Shown here piece after piece: positions 1 through 4,520 of a stretch of 5,341 nucleotides of DNA. Source of the stretch: an uncultured Ruminococcus sp. (GTDB lineage: Bacteria > Bacillota > Clostridia > Oscillospirales > Ruminococcaceae); NCBI GenBank assembly GCA_947177935.1, contig CAMWWG010000086.1, positions 1 through 5,341 of the forward strand, read 5' to 3'. Positions within the stretch are counted from its first letter, which is position 1; each line of letters begins with the position of its first letter. The notes under the pieces were generated by a model, which was not told the origin of the DNA, did not search any database, and saw nothing but the letters and a program-made list of their open reading frames with translations. The translations under genes and the position numbers were made by a program.

Positions 1-2344
1 CCAATTTTTCGCTGATTTCCTGATACAGCATAAGCGAAAATCCGAGGATAGAACCGCCAATTTTACCAAGACCCTCTACCAGCTGCTTTAAAATCTTTGT
101 GCCAGTCTCAAAAATCCTGGACAGATTTTCCTTTTTGATGAGTTCATCCACAAACTGATTCAGGATGCTGTCAACGGCAAGCAGTAATTCATCAATATTT
201 TCCGCAATACCGTCCACAATGGCAAGCAGAATCCCCCAGGAAAGTGCCATGAGTTTTTCCATATTTTCAGCCGTGAGCAGTTCTGTACACAGAAATTCAA
301 TGATCTGGAATGTTGCTCCAATTAAAAAACCGAGATTTTCTATTAAGAACTGTGCAAGCATTGTAACAATCTGTGTGGCAATATTTAACATCAACTGCAT
401 TGTATCTTCTGATAGCAGAGAATCTGCCAGAAAACGGACGATTTCTAATGCTGCTCCGAGAATCAGACCCAGATTTTCGCAAAGAAAACCTGCTAAATTC
501 CGGATAATTTCAAGTGTACAGCCCAAAAGTAATTGCAGATTTTCACCATTCAGAAGATTCCGGCATAACTCTGAAATCAACGCAAGAGCGACATTTACCA
601 ATCCTGCAAGATTCCCAAGCAGAAATTGACAGAGCATTGTCAGGATGCTGACAGCAGTCGCCGAAAGCGTACCGGCATTTGCAAGGATGGCATTCCCGAT
701 TGTTTCCAGAATTACCACTGCAATTGTCAGAATCTCGCCAAGATTGCTGAAAATCCCAGAAATCAGAATAGAGAGGATATTTCCGGCAATCGGCAGAATG
801 ATTTTCAGATTGGGCAGGAATCCATTGGCAATTATTGTTAAAATATTACCGGCAACCGGCAGGAGCATCCCTGATGCGCCTGAAATTGCACCAGACAGCA
901 CAGCAATCAGATTTTTTGCGACAGTTTGCAGTTTTTTGCCGTTTTTCTGGATTTTTTCTGAGAAATTTTCAAAAAATTTCTGAATGAAATCCGTGATCTT
1001 TTCATAATCTAGATTTTGAAGTCCGTCTGTTATACCTGAAAAAATCTCAGAGCCAATCTGTAGCAATTCTCCGCCGTGCGTCAGCAGAGAATTTTTGAGC
1101 TTTGTCAAAAAAAGTCCGGAAATTTTCTGAATTTCAGGAAGATTCTGCTGAAAACTGCTGAGAATAGTTTTTAACAGATTTCCGCCGATTTCTGCCATTT
1201 CTTCCAGATTGATAAAGTCGCCTAGCGTGTTTAGAATCTGCAATCCATCATAGAATATTTGTTTGATACCGTCGAAAAGTCCGGACAGATTCCCACGGAT
1301 TGACACGGATAGTTCTTGAACAATTTCAGAACCGGTTTGCAGGAGGGACGGCAGTTTTGCCCGAATGCTGTTTCCAAAAGATTTGATGAAATTTCCGCCA
1401 AGAGATACGATTTCCGGAAGAATATCAGAAATCCCGGCAAGCAGTTCTTCACCGATTTCAAGAGCAATTATGTGAAAATTTGTAGAATTTTCAGCAATGC
1501 CTTTGAGCAATGCCGTCATCATGGTACTTGCTGACTTTACGATCTGTGGGGAGAACGCAGAAATCTGTTTTGTGAGCCAGGAAACCAGATTTGTCATCAC
1601 AGATTGGATATTCTTCCCGGCATCCGCAGAACCAGATGCAAGCGCAAACAGGTTTTTAACAAGTGAGTTCAAAGCCGGAGCGGCTTCATTCGTCGTGGAC
1701 TGTACCAGACTGCGTAAAGCCGGTTCAATGCCCTCGTAGACACTGTTTTTGACAGCATCCATTGCTGATTCTAGATAAGTGACATCTCCGGCAAGATTGT
1801 CATTCAGCGTCTTTGCCATCTCGTCAGCCGTCCCGGCACAGTCGGACAATCCGGCTTCTAATTTCCGTACACTGTCCACACCGGAATTTAACACTAGATT
1901 CATGCCTTTGATAGAATCTGCCGTGAATACGGAGGACAATGCCGCAGAGCGTTCCGTTTCGGACATGCTCCCTGTGACGGCTTCCACATCTGCCATGATG
2001 TCGATCAGATCTCGGTAATTGCCGTTCTGGTCTGCAATCGCAATCGACGTGCCATTGATGGAAATCTGTCCGTCCTGCATGGAGTTGTTAATATCACGCA
2101 TTACAGCAGATAATGCCGTACCGGATTCAGAACCTTTCAAGCCTTGATTGGCAAGCATTCCGATGATTGCCGTCACGGAATCCATCTGTTGTTGCACATT
2201 TGTATTAGAATTTGCCTGTGCATAGGCTAATTTGTCGCTAAATTCTGCCGCTGTGAGGGCTTCGCCTGTGTAATCGCTGACAGACTTGGGAAATGCTGAC
2301 ATGTAGTCAGTTACCATGTCCGATACAGCCGCAAGGATTAACAT
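1..2344 (-). CDS. Phage tail tape measure protein, TP901 type, truncated at its N-terminus and open at the left edge
   Basis: This is the protein that sets tail length and scaffolds tail assembly in siphophages. I read the frame triplet by triplet: it has no stop from 2380 to base 1, about 780 codons, and continues outside the window. The first part after ATG 2344 carries the TP901 core: SDMVTDYMSAF, then YAQANSNT, then ANQGLKGSESGTALSAVMRDI, then FTADSIKGMNLVLNSGVD and CAGTADEMAKTLNDNLAGD. The rest (below about 1700) is a long run of amphipathic, hydrophobic repeats typical of tape measure proteins, for example LPVAGNIL/LPIAGNIL 22 codons apart and ENLGLILGA/ENLGFLIGA about 46 codons apart. 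In TP901 proteins this core is preceded by an N-terminal region that is absent here; homology begins abruptly at about 2330. ATG 2344 is only the first in-frame ATG; it has no convincing Shine-Dalgarno, so the gene is probably a non-expressed 5'-deleted remnant. About 20 residues also seem missing inside the core near 2195. The family call is firm; function is doubtful. Confidence 0.9.
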   Translation of the reverse strand, partial: MLILAAVSDMVTDYMSAFPKSVSDYTGEALTAAEFSDKLAYAQANSNTNVQQQMDSVTAIIGMLANQGLKGSESGTALSAVMRDINNSMQDGQISINGTSIAIADQNGNYRDLIDIMADVEAVTGSMSETERSAALSSVFTADSIKGMNLVLNSGVDSVRKLEAGLSDCAGTADEMAKTLNDNLAGDVTYLESAMDAVKNSVYEGIEPALRSLVQSTTNEAAPALNSLVKNLFALASGSADAGKNIQSVMTNLVSWLTKQISAFSPQIVKSASTMMTALLKGIAENSTNFHIIALEIGEELLAGISDILPEIVSLGGNFIKSFGNSIRAKLPSLLQTGSEIVQELSVSIRGNLSGLFDGIKQIFYDGLQILNTLGDFINLEEMAEIGGNLLKTILSSFQQNLPEIQKISGLFLTKLKNSLLTHGGELLQIGSEIFSGITDGLQNLDYEKITDFIQKFFENFSEKIQKNGKKLQTVAKNLIAVLSGAISGASGMLLPVAGNILTIIANGFLPNLKIILPIAGNILSILISGIFSNLGEILTIAVVILETIGNAILANAGTLSATAVSILTMLCQFLLGNLAGLVNVALALISELCRNLLNGENLQLLLGCTLEIIRNLAGFLCENLGLILGAALEIVRFLADSLLSEDTMQLMLNIATQIVTMLAQFLIENLGFLIGATFQIIEFLCTELLTAENMEKLMALSWGILLAIVDGIAENIDELLLAVDSILNQFVDELIKKENLSRIFETGTKILKQLVEGLGKIGGSILGFSLMLYQEISEKL

Positions 2345-2484
2345 ACCCGGAAACGTTCTACGGTCAGAGATGCACACAGGTCACACGTCTTGCTGTTGCC
2401 AATTGCAACATATTCATAATAGGCATAGTCCGGGTCATTTTTGAAATTGCCTTGTAACTGTCGATCCGGATCATAATACATCTC

Positions 2485-2499
2485 AAAATTAAAAATATT
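2485..2499. repeat. Left copy of an AT-rich imperfect direct repeat flanking the island
   Basis: AAAATTAAAAATATT here matches AAAAATTAAATATT at 3669-3682, apart from a small length difference in the A run. The two copies bracket the segment with the promoter, structured RNA and membrane-protein gene, and each sits where phage coding sequence gives way to AT-rich sequence. It could be a recombination scar or target duplication. The composition is so AT-rich that chance is a real alternative. Confidence 0.3.
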
Positions 2500-2526
2500 G
2501 ACAAATTTTATTCTATATGTTATACT
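2498..2526 (+). promoter_or_regulatory. SigA-type promoter driving the structured RNA
   Basis: A perfect -35 TTGACA (2498-2503) is followed by a 17-base spacer and -10 TATACT (2521-2526). This is near the vegetative sigma-factor consensus and predicts a start at about 2532-2534. No credible ORF with a ribosome binding site follows; the first element after the start is a 7-bp hairpin at 2537-2557. The promoter points rightward, against the phage genes on both sides, so it belongs to the inserted segment and not to the phage late operon. Confidence 0.85.
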
Positions 2527-2628
2527 ATCCATGTGATATCTTGTTTTGTGCAAGATAATAAAAAGTTAAAAAATTGCGAATCTCAAATAATTTTCAATTC
2601 CGGGGAGGTTCGCAGAAGTTAAAAAGCT

Positions 2629-2834
2629 ATTCAGGAACAGTCTGTGAATAAAACAGGTATGTTCTGAATAGATTTTCCATTCCTTGTGATAATGTGATCC
2701 ATATACACCATGTATGGGTCGCACCTCGCAAGGAATGCGTGAGTTGAAATGATACTGGACAAATTGACAAATCTATAAAACATTCTACTTGATCGGCGTA
2801 TCTTCCGGAAGTGTGTTGAACAGATTCAGGAACA
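2629..2834 (+). repeat. Repeated 11-mer ATTCAGGAACA inside the RNA
   Basis: ATTCAGGAACA occurs exactly at 2629-2639 and again at 2824-2834. The first copy pairs with TGTTCTGAAT at 2660-2669 in a local hairpin. The second copy could pair with the same strand, or instead fold into its own hairpin (2813-2835). The repeat may therefore mark alternative pairings or a duplicated structural module. It could also be a site for contact between RNA copies, which is inference. Confidence 0.6.
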
Positions 2835-2865
2835 CATGCCAGTGTATTTCATCCACGACAGAACG

Positions 2866-2881
2866 GGACTGTTAGGACTGT
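2866..2881 (+). repeat. Tandem GGACTGT repeat in the 3' part of the RNA
   Basis: GGACTGT is present at 2866-2872 and 2875-2881, separated by TA. Both lie inside the region closed by ATGCC 2836-2840 and GGCAT 2883-2887. Each copy could pair through CTGT with ACAG 2858-2861 or through ACT with AGT 2841-2843, giving two competing local folds. Confidence 0.5.
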
Positions 2882-3017
2882 AGGCATAGAAAAGTTTTCA
2901 TAGAAATATTGTAAGACTGATACAGCAAGCTAAATTATTATTGAAAGAACAGCTTACAAGACAGGATTCAAAAATAGTATGTACATAAAAAATAATTTTC
3001 CAATAATATGATAAAGG

Positions 3018-3049
3018 AAAACAGTATAGTTTGAGTTGTTTTTTTTTTT
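3018..3049 (+). terminator. Probable weak intrinsic terminator of the structured RNA
   Basis: AAAACAGT (3018-3025) can pair with GTTGTTTT (3035-3042) over a 9-base loop, with two G-U pairs, and an 11-T tract runs from 3039 to 3049. The T tract is strong, but the hairpin is AT-rich and weak. The stop may therefore depend on upstream RNA structure or be leaky into the next gene, whose own promoter starts 11 bases later. Confidence 0.4.
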
Positions 3050-3059
3050 GAAAAAAGTG

Positions 3060-3088
3060 TTTACAATTATTAATATTTGTGTTATAAT
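3060..3088 (+). promoter_or_regulatory. Extended -10 SigA promoter for the membrane-protein gene
   Basis: TTTACA (3060-3065) is followed by a 17-base spacer and a perfect TATAAT (3083-3088). A TG one base before the -10 (3080-3081) makes an extended -10. The start should be near 3095, leaving a leader of about 60 bases before ATG 3156. It gives the gene transcription independent of the structured RNA. Confidence 0.85.
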
Positions 3089-3143
3089 GAAAAATATCCA
3101 AAATGCACAATTGCGTTGCGGATTTCACCATTATCATAGGAGA

Positions 3144-3150
3144 AAAGGAG
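3144..3150 (+). promoter_or_regulatory. Ribosome binding site fixing the start at 3156
   Basis: AAAGGAG lies 5 bases before ATG 3156. An ATG-initiated frame could start upstream at 3036, but that would place the start inside the T tract and before the promoter at 3060-3088, so the 3156 start is chosen. Confidence 0.8.
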
Positions 3151-3155
3151 AAAAT

Positions 3156-3656
3156 ATGAATCAAGATATTTATCAGGATAAGTATAGACCAACTGTTCCT
3201 AAAATTATTGATTATGGCTGTATATTTATAACAGTATTCCTTTGGATTTTTTCAGCTGTTTTGCAATTTCGTTTTTTTTGGTGTGTACCAGTTTTGTTAT
3301 GTATTCCGTCCATTCTTTCTAAATTTCCAGGCAAAATCTGTTGTAATCAAGATACTGTTATCATACAGGATTTATACCATGGCAAAAAAATAATTCCGAT
3401 AGATACAATAACAGATGTAACGATTAAGATATATGCTCACAAGGAGGGCATTGCTGGTATACTTTCCGTACATCATTATATTTTTGTAATGAAAATTATC
3501 ACAGAACATAAAAAGTATAAATTTAAAATGGATGCAAAGAGTGATGTCATGGAATATTCTTTTGGTTCCATTGATATTGAGAAATCGAAAAACAAAGTTG
3601 CATTTTTGAAATTAAAAAAATATATTGAGGCAATTCATGCTATCAATAATCTGTAA
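3156..3656 (+). CDS. Small two-helix membrane protein of unknown function, possibly PH-like cytoplasmic domain
   Basis: The 166-residue product starts with a polar segment (1-16), then two hydrophobic stretches, about 17-38 (IIDYGCIFITVFLWIFSAVL) and 40-57 (FFWCVPVLLCIPSILSKF), which should form a membrane hairpin. The rest (about 60-166) is soluble, basic and rich in beta-type sequence: VIIQDLYHGKKIIPIDTITD is the turn-strand pattern seen in bacterial PH-like (DUF304-type) membrane proteins, followed by strands and a C-terminal helix KLKKYIEAIHAI. That domain assignment is inference from pattern. The gene has its own strong promoter and ribosome binding site, is clearly more AT-rich than the phage genes, and faces the opposite way, ending 17 bases from the convergent stop of the head-closure gene. 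It looks like cargo (a moron) and not a virion component. A role in superinfection exclusion or phage defence is possible but unsupported; I do not recognise the family. Confidence 0.85.
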   Translation: MNQDIYQDKYRPTVPKIIDYGCIFITVFLWIFSAVLQFRFFWCVPVLLCIPSILSKFPGKICCNQDTVIIQDLYHGKKIIPIDTITDVTIKIYAHKEGIAGILSVHHYIFVMKIITEHKKYKFKMDAKSDVMEYSFGSIDIEKSKNKVAFLKLKKYIEAIHAINNL

Positions 3657-3668
3657 TGCAGTGTCAAT

Positions 3669-3682
3669 AAAAATTAAATATT
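3669..3682. repeat. Right copy of the AT-rich imperfect direct repeat flanking the island
   Basis: AAAAATTAAATATT matches 2485-2499. It includes the stop codon and last two codons of the minus-strand head-closure gene, which suggests the C-terminus of that protein was written by the junction. Low complexity makes the match weak evidence. Confidence 0.3.
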
Positions 3683-4021
3683 CCCTACATGCTGTGAAGC
3701 GTTTATGTGTCGGACGTTCGGCGAGCCGTAGCAGAAATTTTTCACGTCCATGACGATGTAACTCCCTGTTTCCGGCGGTTCTGCGCTGTCACAGTCCCCA
3801 CAGACAAGCAGATCATTCAATTTTGGGAGATAGTCCGACAAGGAAGATGACGGAATGATGCAGAGTATATAATCGCTCTGCTTCATGGATTTATCAACCG
3901 TAAACTGCCCCTGCTTGTTTTCCCAGTAGACTGCCGGAATCACATGCCTGATATAGCTCTCCATGCGGTCTGTCCCGACTGTCCGTTCATAGACCGTGCA
4001 AGCGACTTGATTCGTGAACAT
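3674..4021 (-). CDS. Phage minor structural (head-closure type) protein, DUF6751-like
   Basis: The 115-residue product opens MFTN and reads VYERTVGTDRMESYIRHVIP then AVYWENKQG at 10-38, a strand YILCIIP at 51-57, DLLVCGDCD at 70-78, and near the end YIVMDVKNFCYGSPNVRHI at 88-106. This layout (start MFTN, a conserved W at about 33, a strand ending IP, and a closing YGSxxxxH motif) matches small proteins following the connector gene in many Clostridia phages, annotated DUF6751 or minor structural protein. From its position it probably seals the head-tail interface. ATG 4021 follows the connector stop by two bases, and a G-rich Shine-Dalgarno sits in the last connector codons, so translation is probably coupled. 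The final residues after RHI do not match what I expect of the family and lie at the island boundary, so the C-terminus may be altered. The family call is from memory of motifs. Confidence 0.7.
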   Translation of the reverse strand: MFTNQVACTVYERTVGTDRMESYIRHVIPAVYWENKQGQFTVDKSMKQSDYILCIIPSSSLSDYLPKLNDLLVCGDCDSAEPPETGSYIVMDVKNFCYGSPNVRHINASQHVGNI

Positions 4022-4023
4022 GC

Positions 4024-4437
4024 CTACACCCCCCGGAACATCAGCCCCGTGATGCCTAAATAGCGTAAAGCTGTGGATTTCAGGGATTTTTGAAACTCTG
4101 CGTCCGTCAAGGAGAGTTCCTGCACATAGTCATATGGATTTGCCATTGACACAGAGTAAGCACCAATGCTCTCGGATGTTTTCGGCAAGTTTTCAAAATT
4201 CGGAACGCCATCCGAAAAGATAGCGTTCCGTCTGAAAAACTGTTCTGCTAACGCACAGGTGCATTTCTGGACTTTAACTTTGTGCAGATCTAACAAACTT
4301 TCATCCTGTAATCTGTCAAAAGTCACAGTGTCAATCCATTCCGAGGCACGCTCCGCAAACGTGCGGAACACTGCCTCATCCTGGATCAGAGTGCCTTTGA
4401 AGAAATCCTGATAATAGGGGAAATCAGCATATGTCAT
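4024..4437 (-). CDS. Phage head-tail connector protein, gp6-like
   Basis: The 137-residue product should form the ring that joins the portal to the tail-completion proteins. It starts MTYADFPYYQDFFKGTLI, followed by FRTFAERASEWIDTVTFDRL (a helix with the RAS-x-x-ID pattern of this family), KVQKCTCALAEQF, a SIGAYSVSMA loop and the C-terminal ALRYLGITGLMFRG. The order of helix, CALAEQ, SxGxxS and closing YLxxTGLxxRG is typical of gp6-like connectors. A longer reading from TTG 4491 exists, but its extra 18 residues are basic and unlike the family, and that stretch is the coding region of the overlapping small ORF in another frame, so ATG 4437 is chosen. A GGAG lies 3 bases upstream. Its start overlaps the small ORF by 14 bases and its stop is 2 bases from the next start. 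Length is normal and I see no damage. Confidence 0.85.
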   Translation of the reverse strand: MTYADFPYYQDFFKGTLIQDEAVFRTFAERASEWIDTVTFDRLQDESLLDLHKVKVQKCTCALAEQFFRRNAIFSDGVPNFENLPKTSESIGAYSVSMANPYDYVQELSLTDAEFQKSLKSTALRYLGITGLMFRGV

Positions 4438-4507
4438 CTGCTCCACTGCCTTTCGGTTTGGGCTTGGATTTCGGCTTTTCCGGAATTTCAAGACCGATTG
4501 TTCTCAC
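4424..4507 (-). CDS. 27-residue lysine/proline-rich phage ORF between capsid and connector genes
   Basis: GTG 4507 opens a short frame reading MRTIGLEIPEKPK, then SKPKPKGSGADDIC and a TGA at 4424. It is supported by a strong Shine-Dalgarno, AGGGGGG at 4520-4514, six bases before the GTG, which otherwise has no purpose. It fills the gap between the capsid stop and the connector start and overlaps the connector by 14 bases. Short, charged ORFs at this position are common in related phages, but their role is not known to me. It may serve mainly to couple translation from the capsid gene to the connector. It could be a shortened version of a longer tail-like peptide. Confidence 0.65.
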   Translation of the reverse strand: MRTIGLEIPEKPKSKPKPKGSGADDIC

Positions 4508-4513
4508 CAGAAT

Positions 4514-4520
4514 CCCCCCT
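4514..4520 (-). promoter_or_regulatory. Ribosome binding site overlapping the capsid stop codon
   Basis: On the minus strand the capsid stop TAA (4522-4520) runs straight into AGGGGGG, six bases before GTG 4507. Ribosomes finishing the capsid gene would be placed on this site, favouring reinitiation on the small ORF. Confidence 0.7.

Larger units (their letters stand above)
2338..2553 (-). pseudogene. Fragment of a phage minor head protein (SPP1 gp7/Mu F-like), frameshifted
   Basis: The 71-codon frame contains a segment of about 45 residues (roughly 2487-2353) ending DYAYYEYVAIGNSKTCDLCA, then SL. This resembles the C-terminal Cys-x-x-Cys region of minor head proteins, which in the family continues as a DG(K/R)xFP motif. 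Here the frame reads TVERFRVC and stops. Shifting by one base at about 2370 gives LDRRTFPG, so a single-base deletion most likely broke the gene. The first 24 codons (2553-2482) overlap a promoter on the other strand and do not look like phage protein, so the annotated ATG is probably not a real start. Minor head genes normally lie between portal and capsid genes; here the piece lies downstream of the capsid block and abuts the tape measure remnant, so it arrived by rearrangement. The family call rests on the motif only. Confidence 0.6.
2533..3049 (+). ncRNA. Large structured non-coding RNA, candidate ROOL-type ornate RNA
   Basis: About 500 bases between a consensus promoter and an 11-T tract, with no believable ORF, hold a series of stems: TATCTTG 2537-2543 with CAAGATA 2551-2557; TGCGAA 2575-2580 with TTCGCA 2609-2614; CTATTCAGGAACA 2627-2639 with TGTTCTGAATAG 2660-2671 (one bulged G) capped by CTGT/ACAG; CATTCCTTG 2678-2686 with CAAGGAATG 2729-2737 enclosing GTG/CAC and ATCCATA 2697-2703 with TATGGGT 2713-2719; GTGTTGAA 2813-2820 with TTC 2825-2827 and AACAC 2831-2835; ATGCC 2836-2840 with GGCAT 2883-2887; and TTGTAAG plus CTG (2909-2919) with CAGCTTACAA 2950-2959. 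Nested 9-13 bp stems of this density are unlikely by chance. From established knowledge, ROOL RNAs are several-hundred-nucleotide, highly structured RNAs of Firmicute prophages; size and setting fit, but I cannot confirm the class by sequence. GOLLD or an unnamed class remain possible. Both ends are inferred from promoter and T tract. Confidence 0.65.

Noticed and set aside
165..629. Plus-strand 154-codon frame
   Set aside because: Serine/arginine-rich low-complexity translation lying opposite the tape measure frame; a shadow of codon bias on the other strand. The same holds for the plus-strand frames at 626-983, 1316-1739 and 1779-2018.
2764..2770. Second TTGACA (2764-2769) as a promoter
   Set aside because: No acceptable -10 at a 16-18 base spacing.
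2802..2811. CTTCCGGAAG palindrome as an operator
   Set aside because: A single 10-base palindrome far from any -35/-10 in a region dense with RNA stems; chance or RNA structure is simpler.
2533..3049. Group II intron, retron or riboswitch as the explanation of the structured region
   Set aside because: No reverse transcriptase, no recognisable domain V, no msr/msd layout with an inverted repeat and partner gene, and an independent promoter with a terminator-like end before the next gene's own promoter, which argues against a cis-acting leader.
2898..3164. Minus-strand 88-codon frame
   Set aside because: It covers the AT-rich 3' part of the RNA, the promoter and the leader of the plus-strand gene; no ribosome binding site or recognisable protein pattern, and it opposes a consensus promoter.
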